Shown here in pieces: positions 17,690-26,721 of a DNA stretch of 64,000 bases (positions within the stretch are counted from its first letter, which is position 1; every line of letters begins with the position of its first letter). The notes under the pieces are model-generated. The model did no database searches. It was given only the letters and a program-made list of their open reading frames with translations, and was not told the origin of the DNA. Source of the stretch: Lachnospiraceae bacterium (GTDB lineage Bacteria; Bacillota; Clostridia; Lachnospirales; Lachnospiraceae); contig JAILHF010000052.1 in NCBI GenBank assembly GCA_024696005.1, positions 1 through 64,000 of the forward strand, given 5' to 3'. The translations under genes and the position numbers were made by a program.

Positions 17690-18118
17690 TTAACTTTTTT
17701 TATCCTTCAGCACAAGCTGTTTTTTTAAGGTCAGTATGTTACGTCCGTCCTTGTATTCGTATTGAATGTCATCCATGATCTTTTTCACCAGAAATATCCC
17801 CAGCCCTCCGATGGGACGATCCTCGGCGGAAAGCGTCACATCCGGATCCTCTTTGGCCAGCGGATCGTAAGGTTCCCCGCCATCCAGGAAGCAAAGGGTA
17901 ATCGTCAGCGGTTCCTCCAGAAACTCCACGCGCACCATGGCTTTCCCGCCGGGAGGCGCATACGCATAACTGGCGATATTGATGAAGATCTCTTCCACCA
18001 CCAGATCGATCTGGTTCTGGATCTTCATCGGGCAAGCAACACGCTCCAGCTCGCCGTCCACAAAAGTCTGAACTTCATAGAGCTTTTCGGCTTTTGCTTC
18101 TATTTCGATCTCCTTCAT
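17690..18118 (-). CDS. RsbW/SpoIIAB-like anti-sigma serine kinase (second copy)
   Basis: 142 residues of HATPase_c_2 type. It has an N-box (VEEIFINIASYAY), a G1 box (FLDGGEPYDPL) and a G2 box (RPIGGLGIFLVKKIMD). Such proteins bind a sigma factor or other target and phosphorylate the STAS antagonist. GAGGAGG precedes the ATG, and the upstream kinase gene ends 13 bases away. Having two kinases in tandem suggests two targets or a heteromeric switch. Confidence 0.9.
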   Translation of the reverse strand: MKEIEIEAKAEKLYEVQTFVDGELERVACPMKIQNQIDLVVEEIFINIASYAYAPPGGKAMVRVEFLEEPLTITLCFLDGGEPYDPLAKEDPDVTLSAEDRPIGGLGIFLVKKIMDDIQYEYKDGRNILTLKKQLVLKDKKS

Positions 18119-18130
18119 CCACGCACCTCC

Positions 18131-18592
18131 TCAGCTTGACTCATCGGCCGCCTCCACATTATCCACATAGCGCCCGATGGTAACGATATTGGAACCGTCC
18201 TTGTATTCATACGTAAAGATATCCATGCTTTTTTTGACCATGAAGATCCCCCAGCCGCCGATCCCCCGTTCATCCGCTCCGCTCGAGACATCCGGATCGG
18301 GACGCTCCAGCGGATTGTAGGGCACGCCCTGGTCTGTAAAACGCAGCAGGAGCATGGGTCTTCCTTCTTTCATCGTGATCTCCGCATGAACCAGCACTTT
18401 CCCGCTGTCGGGTGGATCATAGGCATAGCTGCATATATTGGTGAACAGCTCATCGCAGGCCACGCAGATCTGCCTTCTGGTCCGTCTCGGACAATCCTCA
18501 TAGGGTTCAAGCAACTCATACAGCCAGACCATGATATCATCCAGAAGCTCTTTCTTCGTCTGAAGAGTTCCTTCATATATTTTTTTTGACAC
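18131..18592 (-). CDS. RsbW/SpoIIAB-like anti-sigma serine kinase (first copy)
   Basis: About 153 residues. N-box CDELFTNICSYAY, G1 box FTDQGVPYNPL and G2 box RGIGGWGIFMVKKSMD are all present. The open frame extends to 18646, but I choose the GTG at 18592 because GGGAGG lies eight bases before it and the first residues (SKKIYEGTL) match a normal start. This makes a 20-base overlap with the end of the phosphatase gene, so the two are probably translationally coupled. It is 34 residues of helix-strand away from its tandem homolog in sequence only; both likely act on STAS proteins. Confidence 0.88.
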   Translation of the reverse strand: MSKKIYEGTLQTKKELLDDIMVWLYELLEPYEDCPRRTRRQICVACDELFTNICSYAYDPPDSGKVLVHAEITMKEGRPMLLLRFTDQGVPYNPLERPDPDVSSGADERGIGGWGIFMVKKSMDIFTYEYKDGSNIVTIGRYVDNVEAADESS

Positions 18593-20063
18593 CTTCTTTA
18601 CCTCCCATTCCAAAGAAATGGAAACCAAGCATCGTGATATCATCAAACTGCGGCGTAGTATTCCGCCAGCTGTGTACTGCCTTGCGTACAGTCTCCAGCG
18701 TCTCTTCCGGCTTTGCGTCCGGATCTGCGTTCAGGGCCTCGAGCATGCGGTCCGCACCGAAAAGCTCGTCCTTTTCGTTGATCTGCTCTGGAACACCGTC
18801 GGAATAAGCATAAAGCTTGTCTCCGGGCTTCAGATCGATCTCGGTCTGTTTGAACTTCATGTCCTCGATCGTCGCCACGGCAGCCGAATGCTTTGTCTTG
18901 ATCAGTTCATACGTACCGCCCTTTCTGCATACGGCAAGCTTTTCATGGCCGGCATTCACCTCTACGGCATGTCCCGTTTCCAGATCGATAACCATGAGCC
19001 ATACCGTTACGAACAGGCCGGACTCGTCGCCCTCCAGGAGCTGGTTATTGACGTTCTCGAGCACGGTAGCCGGCTCTTCCCCCATCTGCAGGCGGTTTTT
19101 GATCAGGGTCTTTGCGATCACCATGAAGAGCGCCGCCGGCACGCCCTTACCGGACACATCGGCCACCACCAGCGCAAGGTGGGTCTCATCCACAAGGAAG
19201 AAATCGTAGAAGTCACCTCCCACTTCCTTTGCGGGATGCATGGTCGCATAGATATCGAATTCCTCGCGCTCCGGGAAAGCGGGGAAGATCGTGGGAAGCA
19301 TATCCGCCTGGATCTGCGTTGCGACCTTTAAGTCCGCGCCGATCCTTTCCTTCTCCGCCTCACTCTTTTTGGCCTCAAAGGTCCAGCGGATGGAGGAGAA
19401 CATCTGAATGTACTCAACAATGAAGATCAGGCAGATCGTACCGTACAGAGGCAGGAATGCCTTGTCGGAAGGAAAGATCCCTTTCTCGTTGGTGACCAGG
19501 TTCACCACATAGAAGCCGACAACGGAAACCGCAGGCGCAATGAGGTAATTGCGCAGCTGGCCTTCGGCGATCTTCATAGTCTCCATCAAAGGCTTGCGTG
19601 CGAAGCGCATGTAAAGCACGAAGAGGATGGTGAACACGATCAGCTTGATCAGAATGAACAGGCTGATGTTTTCCACGGTGTAGGGCGTGCCGCCGTCAAA
19701 GAGATGCAGCTGCGCTCCGATGATCTGATCGGAAGTGCCGCAGAACATGAAAGTCGACACATTTGCAAACAGGGATGCAGTCATGCCCACGAACAGCTTC
19801 TCCGACGTGCTCTCCTTGTGCAGCGGTATCAGCAACAGGCACAGGAAGATGCACTGTCCCACGATCCCCACCGCATCGTTGTAAAGATTGATACTGTAGC
19901 TCACGAAATTGATCCCGTAAGAAAGCGCGGCTCCGCCCAAAAGCAGGATAGCGTAGACGAACGACTTCTTTTTCGGGGTCAGGGTGGTGATCGCCAGCAT
20001 TCCGGCAAACACCGTTGACAAAAACAGTGCGAATGACCATAGTGCGATGATCGTGATATCCAT
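18573..20063 (-). CDS. Membrane SpoIIE/RsbU-type PP2C phosphatase
   Basis: 496 residues. About seven hydrophobic segments fill residues 1-235, a short coiled coil (KKSEAEKERIGADLK) follows, and a PP2C-SpoIIE domain covers about 265-490. Metal-binding motifs are intact: GGDFYD (from residue 282), ADVSGKGVPAALFM, YSDG (420-423) and DDIT near the end. It should dephosphorylate a phospho-STAS protein, freeing it to capture the RsbW-like kinase, with the membrane domain sensing the trigger. Its ribosome binding site (GGAGGAG) lies inside the last codons of the NRPS gene, so the two are tightly coupled. The ligand of the sensor domain is unknown. Confidence 0.92.
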   Translation of the reverse strand: MDITIIALWSFALFLSTVFAGMLAITTLTPKKKSFVYAILLLGGAALSYGINFVSYSINLYNDAVGIVGQCIFLCLLLIPLHKESTSEKLFVGMTASLFANVSTFMFCGTSDQIIGAQLHLFDGGTPYTVENISLFILIKLIVFTILFVLYMRFARKPLMETMKIAEGQLRNYLIAPAVSVVGFYVVNLVTNEKGIFPSDKAFLPLYGTICLIFIVEYIQMFSSIRWTFEAKKSEAEKERIGADLKVATQIQADMLPTIFPAFPEREEFDIYATMHPAKEVGGDFYDFFLVDETHLALVVADVSGKGVPAALFMVIAKTLIKNRLQMGEEPATVLENVNNQLLEGDESGLFVTVWLMVIDLETGHAVEVNAGHEKLAVCRKGGTYELIKTKHSAAVATIEDMKFKQTEIDLKPGDKLYAYSDGVPEQINEKDELFGADRMLEALNADPDAKPEETLETVRKAVHSWRNTTPQFDDITMLGFHFFGMGGKEGVKKNI

Positions 20064-20066
20064 ACT

Positions 20067-23000
20067 TTAAATCTCCTCCGTAATCTGCATTTCCACAAGG
20101 GCTTTCAGGTATTTGTTCAGGTAATCATCCGTCACGGGATTCCAGAACAGACCGATCCGGCCCAAGAGTGCCTGCGTATTTTGGTTCACAACTGTTGTAT
20201 CTCGATAACTCATATCCGGCCGTTCCACCAGGATCCCTTCCACCAGTTTTCGGCCGCTCTCTTCCTTCATCAGCTCCTCCACCTTTTCCTCAAAGATCTC
20301 GTCGGAAACGATGTCGGTGCTGTAGCCGAGTGTAGAAAGCGTAAAGAACAGCCTGCTGAAGGGAACCTCCTGCGGCGGATATACATGGAAAACGGAATAC
20401 TCCTTCGGCAGCGTGCTCAGGCCCACGATCATCCTCGCCACTTCATCCACCGGCGAGAAATTCACGCTGCTGTCGTAGAGGGTCTGCGGAACGGCTCCGA
20501 TCTGGGCGTAACTTAAGAGCTGCCTGGTAAAGGCATTTGTCTTTTTCTGCATCTGGAATTCCCCGTCCGAAAGCCTTCCCTGCAGATTGCCGACACGCAT
20601 GATCTTCAGGCGGAGGCCGTGATCCACGGCTGCGCGCAATGCCGAATATTCCGCCATATACTTGGAGAGGATATACTGGTTTTTGATCACCTGGCCGAAA
20701 TACAGGTCCTTCTCGGTGAGCGTCAGCTCCTCCCTGTCGTTTGTGAACACGCCGCCGACACTGATCGTCGAGATCTGTACCAGCATGCTGTCATGCTCAA
20801 GACACCAGCGGATCAGATTTTTCACGCCGCCGGTATTGGTCTTCTCCAGCTTGTCATCGTAAGCGAAGTGGGAAACGTCCGCCGCGCAGTTGATCACGGT
20901 ATCGATCCTGCCCTCAAAAGCTTCCTCAAAGATCGTCTCCCTAGCGATATCACCCGGCAGGGCGATCACCTTGCTGCCGATGGCATCCGCCGCCTCGGGC
21001 TCATCAAAGAACTGCAGACGCCCCCGCAGCCTTCTGGAAGAATCCTGCCGCTTCGTGGGACGAACCAGGCAATAGATCGTATCACAGTAATCCTTGAGCT
21101 TCAAAAGCTCCAGCAGGATATGCAGCCCCAGGAATCCGGTCGCGCCTGTCAGCAGGACGTTCCCGAGGCTTGCCTGCTTCACTTCCGCTCCCGGCTCGTT
21201 CTTGGCGAGGAACTCATCGATCCCCGTGTAATCCAGGCTCTTGATCTGGTTGACCTCTTCTTTCCCGCTTCCGTCACGGTAGATATACTGTGCCAGCAGC
21301 TCCGGCACGGGATAATGGAAAATATCCTCATAACGGATGGCAACTCCGGGAAGGCGTTTTTCGATCTCCATGACCAGTTCTGCCGTATGAAGGGAATCAC
21401 CGCCCACTTCAAAGAAATTATCATCAAGGCCGATGCAATCCTGTTTCAGGACCGCCGCCATCGCATCACAGATCGCTTTCTGAAGCTCTGTTTCCGGCTC
21501 ACGGTACTCCCGCTGATACTCCACCGGGATCGCATCGATCGCTTTCATGTCGATCTTTCCGCCCGGGGTCTGCGGCAGGCTGTCGATCTCCTTTAAGATA
21601 TCGGGTACCATGTAGGACGTCAGGTTGCCCTTCAGGAAGGTCTTGAGCGCATCGGGATCCACCGTTTCGCCCGGTCTTACCTGATAGAAGCCCACCAGAT
21701 GATCGCTTCCCGAGATCTTCCGTACCTGCACGACCGTCGCTCCCACACCCGCATAGGAAAGCATGCAGCTCTCGATCTCGGAAAGTTCGATGCGCAGTCC
21801 GCGGATCTTGACCTGAAAATCATTGCGTCCCTGGTATTCGATCCTGCCGTCGGGAAGGTAACGCCCCAGGTCACCGGTGCGGTAGATCCTTTTGCCCCGG
21901 CATTCGGTAAACTTTGCCGCGGTCTCCTCGGGCCTGTTTTTATATCCCAGCCCCACGCCGTTACCGAACACGCACAGCTCGCCGGTTGCACCGTAGGGCA
22001 TCAGGTTGCCGAAATCATCCAGGATCAGGATCCCCATGTTGGCGATCGGCTTGCCGATGCTCTCATTGTCACCGGCTTCGGTGATCGTGGCTCCGATCGT
22101 TGTCTCGGTGGGGCCGTAACCGTTGTAGATCCGGATCCCGTAATCGTTCTTCAGATCGTTCACCAGGCTGGCCTTGAGCACCTCACCCGCCGCAAGGATC
22201 ACTTCCACTCCCGAAAGGGCCGCGGAAAACTCGTGGTCCTGGATATACACCGCAAGGCGCGAAGGCGTAAGATGCAGCATGTCCGCCCCGTGTACGCGTA
22301 TCAGCTTTGCCAGTGCCTTGGGATCCGCCAGCGCGGACTCGGGCGCAAATTCAATGAACATGCCGTTAAAGAGCGGCACCAGGAATTCAAACAGTGAGAT
22401 GTCAAAGCAGACCGAACCGATCGCCACAATGCCGTTTCCGGTACGCACGATATCCCGGTTGACGGGATTATTGTCCGGATCGGTGATATTGACGATGCCC
22501 TTGTGGGAAAGCATCACGCCTTTGGGCCGTCCCGTTGTGCCGGAGGTATAAATGCAATACGCCAGCTGTGTCTGCGGGATCACAAGCTGCGGATCCTTCT
22601 CGTCCGCAAACGCGAGCAGCTCATCGACATCCAAAAGCGTGACGCCCTCGGACTGCGATTCCTCCATCAGCTCCTTCTGCGTGATCATCCATGCCGATCC
22701 GCTGTCCTCCTGGATATAGTCGATCCTTCCCTTCGGATAGGTGGGATCGATCGGTATAAAAGCAGCGCCGGCCTTGGAAATGCCGAGCATGGCAGGGATC
22801 AGTCTGTGATCACGGTGCAGCTTGTACATCACCGTCTCGCCTTGCTTTATCCCGCGTGCGATCAGGGCATTGGCGATGCGGCTGGATACCGCATCCAGTT
22901 CACGGAAGGTGTATGCAACATCGCCGGCATAAAGAGCCGGGCTGTCCGGATTCGCATTCACGGCCTTCCGGAACAGATCGGGAATGCTGGCCGTATCACT

Positions 23001-24293
23001 TACCGCAACCTCTTTCCCCTTCAGGGCTTCCAGCTTGGCCGTTTCGGCTCTGCCGATGATCTCGATCTCCTTGAGAAGGGGATCGCCTTCCAGTGCCTGC
23101 TCGAGGATATGCACGATTGCCTCATGGAAAAAGGCCGTCGTTTCTTCGTTGTAGATCCCGCAGCGGGCATCGTAGCGAACGGACAGCTTCTCCCCGAAAC
23201 GGCCCACGCTCATGGTCATGTGGTTGTGCATGGCCCCGCCGTGCGCGATCCCGAATTCATAAGGTGTTTTGGCGTGAAGCTGCTCGTTATGATAATTCAG
23301 CACGTATTCCGAAAGGGAGCCGTTTAAGATGCCGCCTTCGCGCAGATCGTTGATGATATGATCCATGCCGTAGTGTTTGTGCGCCGAAGCGCTTCTCGCC
23401 TGGGTCGTGGTCTGCCTGCACAGCTCCGAAAACGTCATGTCGCCCTTCAGCGTGTTTCGCACCGGGACCACCAGTGTGCGGCAACCGACCATGGCCAGCT
23501 CTTTCGGCGTGCTACGGTTCAGGCGCGGCATCAGAAAGATCGCGTCCTCCGAACGTGTTGCCCGTCCCAGATAGAGGGAAAGGGCCGCCGCAAACACGGA
23601 AGCCTCCGTTGTTCCGGTAAGCTTGACGTATGTCTGCAGCCTGTTCGCCACTTCCTGCGGCACATCAAAATCATAACCGTCATAGCTCAACGCATCCGGC
23701 GTATTCGGAAAGACGGCCGCTTCCGCCTTCACCCCTTTGAAATAATCCAGCCAGAAATTCTTTTCCTTTCGGAGTTCCTCCGGTTCGTTTTCCTCCTCAT
23801 CCGCTTCGACAAAATCCCGGAAAGCGATCTCTTTTTCCGATACACTCTCCCCGTCCAGACCGCTCAGGACCATCTGTGCCATCTGGCAAAAGCTGTGGCT
23901 GTCCATCAGCAGATGATGAAAGAGGAAGATCAGGAAGCCGCCCCCCTCCTCGATCGGCCGGATCATCACCTTTACGCCTGCCGGCTCAAGAGGCTTTTTG
24001 CATTCCTTCTCCCAGAGCTCTTCCGCATCGTCGATCGATATCCTTCTGCCCACCAGCGCGTGATACTGTTTCAACGGATCTTCCGTAACGCAGACTTCTT
24101 CGTTTTCCCTGACTACTTTCAGACGGAACGCTGCCGTCTTTTCGAGCACCTCATCCACCGTTTTCTGAATGTCTTCGACCTTGCTTTCCGGCAGATAAAG
24201 CCTGAATCCGACGGTGTTGATCGCCTCCCCGGGAAATGCTTCTTCATTCATCCATATCCCGTATTCGGATGCGCTCAGTTTCCTCTTCTGCAT
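20067..24293 (-). CDS. One-module NRPS with terminal reductase (C-A-T-R)
   Basis: 1408 residues. Condensation domain about 5-430 with active site HHLLMDS (HHxxxD kept). Adenylation domain about 450-945 with YTSGTTGRPKGV, NGYGPTETT, YRTGDLGRY and the catalytic Lys of TPGGKID. Carrier domain with FFEVGGDSLH (phosphopantetheine Ser967). Thioester reductase about 1040-1400 with TGATGFLG and the YILSKY catalytic pair. By hand alignment to GrsA the specificity residues read D-I-F-H-L-A-G-I-G; the Asp implies an ordinary amino acid, but I do not recognise the code. Expected product: an amino-acid aldehyde or alcohol, N-acylated by a donor the C domain accepts. No phosphopantetheinyl transferase is present. 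It lies between a GNAT-like gene (37 bases) and the phosphatase gene (4 bases). Confidence 0.93.
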   Translation of the reverse strand: MQKRKLSASEYGIWMNEEAFPGEAINTVGFRLYLPESKVEDIQKTVDEVLEKTAAFRLKVVRENEEVCVTEDPLKQYHALVGRRISIDDAEELWEKECKKPLEPAGVKVMIRPIEEGGGFLIFLFHHLLMDSHSFCQMAQMVLSGLDGESVSEKEIAFRDFVEADEEENEPEELRKEKNFWLDYFKGVKAEAAVFPNTPDALSYDGYDFDVPQEVANRLQTYVKLTGTTEASVFAAALSLYLGRATRSEDAIFLMPRLNRSTPKELAMVGCRTLVVPVRNTLKGDMTFSELCRQTTTQARSASAHKHYGMDHIINDLREGGILNGSLSEYVLNYHNEQLHAKTPYEFGIAHGGAMHNHMTMSVGRFGEKLSVRYDARCGIYNEETTAFFHEAIVHILEQALEGDPLLKEIEIIGRAETAKLEALKGKEVAVSDTASIPDLFRKAVNANPDSPALYAGDVAYTFRELDAVSSRIANALIARGIKQGETVMYKLHRDHRLIPAMLGISKAGAAFIPIDPTYPKGRIDYIQEDSGSAWMITQKELMEESQSEGVTLLDVDELLAFADEKDPQLVIPQTQLAYCIYTSGTTGRPKGVMLSHKGIVNITDPDNNPVNRDIVRTGNGIVAIGSVCFDISLFEFLVPLFNGMFIEFAPESALADPKALAKLIRVHGADMLHLTPSRLAVYIQDHEFSAALSGVEVILAAGEVLKASLVNDLKNDYGIRIYNGYGPTETTIGATITEAGDNESIGKPIANMGILILDDFGNLMPYGATGELCVFGNGVGLGYKNRPEETAAKFTECRGKRIYRTGDLGRYLPDGRIEYQGRNDFQVKIRGLRIELSEIESCMLSYAGVGATVVQVRKISGSDHLVGFYQVRPGETVDPDALKTFLKGNLTSYMVPDILKEIDSLPQTPGGKIDMKAIDAIPVEYQREYREPETELQKAICDAMAAVLKQDCIGLDDNFFEVGGDSLHTAELVMEIEKRLPGVAIRYEDIFHYPVPELLAQYIYRDGSGKEEVNQIKSLDYTGIDEFLAKNEPGAEVKQASLGNVLLTGATGFLGLHILLELLKLKDYCDTIYCLVRPTKRQDSSRRLRGRLQFFDEPEAADAIGSKVIALPGDIARETIFEEAFEGRIDTVINCAADVSHFAYDDKLEKTNTGGVKNLIRWCLEHDSMLVQISTISVGGVFTNDREELTLTEKDLYFGQVIKNQYILSKYMAEYSALRAAVDHGLRLKIMRVGNLQGRLSDGEFQMQKKTNAFTRQLLSYAQIGAVPQTLYDSSVNFSPVDEVARMIVGLSTLPKEYSVFHVYPPQEVPFSRLFFTLSTLGYSTDIVSDEIFEEKVEELMKEESGRKLVEGILVERPDMSYRDTTVVNQNTQALLGRIGLFWNPVTDDYLNKYLKALVEMQITEEI

Positions 24294-24329
24294 CTTAAAC
24301 TTTCCCCCGATTTCAAGATATATTTCGTT

Positions 24330-25784
24330 TCAGGTGTCGGCATCGTCATCCGCCTTCCCCTGTTTTAACGCAAGCAAACCTTCTGACAGCTTTTTCGCAT
24401 CCGCATTGTGGATGCGCAGGAGTACCTCCGTCTCCGGAGGATATTTCCGCTCCGCCACCAGGATCGCATGTCGTATCATCAGAATAAGCCGCTTCTTATA
24501 GTTTTCGCCGCTGGCAAAAAGCAGATCCAGCCGCAAAAGCTCCCCGATCTTTCGCAGGAGCAGAAGCGCATTCACATGCCCCTCTTTTTCACCGAAGCAG
24601 CTCACTTCACATTCAAGCACCTGTGCCGTCACTTCTCCGGGCTTTCCCAAAAGCCCCATGTGGCCCAGCAGGATGCAGCTGATCATCGCATTTTTGAGAC
24701 GCACCGGCTCCAGCATGCCCACCGGCGAGATCCCTTCCGTATCCGCTGCTCCCTTCACAAAAGGAAGCTCGCTCAGCTCTTTCAGGCTTATCGTGCGATC
24801 GTTCTCCGCAAGCAGTTCTTCCGGAAGCTCTTCTCCGGCCTCCATTGCCGCCGCTCTTTCCTTCACCAGGTCAGCGATGGAGCGTTCCGTCCTGACAGGC
24901 CCGCGTTCACGCTCGCGGAAGAAATCCGCCACATTCGCAAGCAGGAGGCGGTTTTCCACTCTTCCTTCCGGAAGGACCGCCCGCAAAAGATCACGGCAGC
25001 GTTTCGTAAACAGCCGAAGCCGGATGCCGGCGCCGCCGCCGAATTTTTCCAGGGCGTTTTGGAGCGCAGAATGCAAAAGATCCGCTTTTTCCTTTTCTCC
25101 GGCCGCATAAAAGCAGACCGGATAGATCGTTTTATCCAATGCATGGACCAGAAGCGCTCCTCTGAGCTCGGCTCCGGAAAAGAGCATCACGCTGATGTCC
25201 CGGTCCAGATAGCTCCGGATCAGATTCGGATCACAGAGCAGTGCCGCTTCTTTTTCACCGGCCAGCCGCTGAAAGGCTTCCACGGCCTGTCTGGCCGGCA
25301 GTTCGCCGAGACGGTCCGACTGCAGGACGCCCTCCGGCTTTTTCCGGAAATAATCCTGCTTTGAGAGGATCCACAGGTCGCTGTTCCACTCTCCCCAAAG
25401 CTTTTCCTCACGTTCAAACAGATGCTCGCGAAAATAGATCTCTTCGCCTTCGCAGACCGCTTCTCTCCAGTATTCACGATTCAGATAAGCCCCGAGAACA
25501 GAAAGCCCGAGACGATCCGCGACCAGAAAGGCCTCACAGAGAAGCTTTTCTCCGATGCCCCGGCCGCGCAGAAGGCCGTCCACAAAGAGCCAGTCGATCA
25601 GAAGCCTGTCCTGCTGCACATTGCAGATCATCAGGCCCACGGGCAACTCCCGCTTCTTCTGCGGATCTTCCGCTACCGCAGCCAATGCAAAATAGCCGGG
25701 GAACTCCAGTCCGTCGAGCATGCTCCAGGGATCCAGCCGTGTAAGATACCTTCTTTCCTCCTTTGAGATCCTGACGATCCTCAT
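24330..25784 (-). CDS. Extended GNAT-like protein, paralog C (upstream of the NRPS)
   Basis: 484 residues, the longest of six paralogs. The N-terminal GNAT domain has an acetyl-CoA loop (RGRGIGEKLL, about residue 95). The second half-domain has the family signature DRDISVMLFSGAELRGALL and helix LLHSALQNALEKF, ending RAVLP. A third module at the C-terminus repeats the helix-YP pattern (LMIRHAILVAERKYPPE). It is the first gene after the promoter at 25848-25876 and precedes the NRPS by 37 bases. GAGAGGAA precedes the ATG. It might acylate an NRPS intermediate or belong to the cargo-pair scheme; the sequence does not decide. Confidence 0.75.
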   Translation of the reverse strand: MRIVRISKEERRYLTRLDPWSMLDGLEFPGYFALAAVAEDPQKKRELPVGLMICNVQQDRLLIDWLFVDGLLRGRGIGEKLLCEAFLVADRLGLSVLGAYLNREYWREAVCEGEEIYFREHLFEREEKLWGEWNSDLWILSKQDYFRKKPEGVLQSDRLGELPARQAVEAFQRLAGEKEAALLCDPNLIRSYLDRDISVMLFSGAELRGALLVHALDKTIYPVCFYAAGEKEKADLLHSALQNALEKFGGGAGIRLRLFTKRCRDLLRAVLPEGRVENRLLLANVADFFRERERGPVRTERSIADLVKERAAAMEAGEELPEELLAENDRTISLKELSELPFVKGAADTEGISPVGMLEPVRLKNAMISCILLGHMGLLGKPGEVTAQVLECEVSCFGEKEGHVNALLLLRKIGELLRLDLLFASGENYKKRLILMIRHAILVAERKYPPETEVLLRIHNADAKKLSEGLLALKQGKADDDADT

Positions 25785-25847
25785 GCGAAAGTTCCTCTCT
25801 CCGTAAACACAAAACGGCGAGTCTGAAAACTCATGAACACAAGCTAT

Positions 25848-25876
25848 ATCTTACTATAAAACGGCTGTTTTTTCAA
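25848..25876 (-). promoter_or_regulatory. Promoter of the GNAT-C/NRPS/regulator unit
   Basis: Minus-strand TTGAAA (25871-25876) and TAAGAT (25848-25853) are 17 bases apart. The spacer end GCCGTTTTATAG closely matches the spacer of the promoter at 46955-46983, so the two probably share regulation. The predicted 5' leader is about 57 bases. Confidence 0.65.
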
Positions 25877-25878
25877 GT

Positions 25879-26721
25879 TCAGGCTTCCCCGAACAGATTC
25901 AGTTCCGCCCGGTATCCCTGCTCCGTTTTTTCGCTGATCCCCTTGAGCAAAAGGGCGCTCAGATGCTCCGATCTGCCGTTCATCGCCGGGACGTAGATCG
26001 GGATCTCATTGGGGTAGCGTTTGGCTTCCGACGCCGCATAGCGGAATACCCTGAGCAGATCCGCCGGGATCCCGCCGGGGTTGTTCGCCCACTGCAGCAC
26101 CAGATTTCCTCCCTGGTAATCCCTCACAAAGATAAGGCAGGCCGCCAGTTTCCCGTCACGCAGGCGGACGCAGGAAAGGTTCTCATCCACCAGGTTATCG
26201 TCTATGAACGGTTTCAGATCCATGCGCTCTCCGTAAAGGAGCTTCTTCTGCGTCTGCGTCAGATCACGGTAGGGCGTCACATGCCTTGCCTCCGTCTGCA
26301 GCACCTTGATCTTGGAGAGCTTCTTGCTGCTGGTCCTGTAACAGGCGCTGCCGGACTCCTGCACTTCAAATTCCAGATAATCCAGAAACTTCCGGAACGA
26401 ATCGTCCCCTTCGTTTTCGGTAAAATCACAGACAAAACGGTTCACATCCGTCATCTCGGCAAAGAAATCCGCCGCCGATGCCATCAGCTCCGTTCCCCAT
26501 CCCTGCCTGCGATAAGGTGCGGCCACGCAGATGGAGCGAAGCTCCGCCTCTCCTTCCTCGTCATCCATGGAAAAGAGCACGGCTCCCACGGCTTCCTGCG
26601 TCTCATCGTCCACCAGCCCGAGTGCAAGCATCTCTCCCGTGATCAGAAAGGGATAAGCATCCTCCCGGATCAGACTGTGAAAAGCATGTGCGCATTCCGA
26701 ATCGATCATGATCAGTTCCAT
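25879..26721 (-). CDS. Two-domain GNAT-like protein, paralog D
   Basis: 280 residues. The N-terminal GNAT domain has an intact acetyl-CoA loop (YRRQGWGTELM, near residue 68) after the strand ELRSICVAAP. The C-terminal family domain shows DENLSCVRLRDGKLAACLIF and helix VFRYAASEAKRYPNEIPIYV. It starts at the base after the 579-residue gene ends, with GTGAGG overlapping that gene's last codons, so the pair is strictly coupled. It is the last gene before the next promoter. Here the large partner precedes the GNAT gene rather than following it. Confidence 0.8.
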   Translation of the reverse strand: MELIMIDSECAHAFHSLIREDAYPFLITGEMLALGLVDDETQEAVGAVLFSMDDEEGEAELRSICVAAPYRRQGWGTELMASAADFFAEMTDVNRFVCDFTENEGDDSFRKFLDYLEFEVQESGSACYRTSSKKLSKIKVLQTEARHVTPYRDLTQTQKKLLYGERMDLKPFIDDNLVDENLSCVRLRDGKLAACLIFVRDYQGGNLVLQWANNPGGIPADLLRVFRYAASEAKRYPNEIPIYVPAMNGRSEHLSALLLKGISEKTEQGYRAELNLFGEA

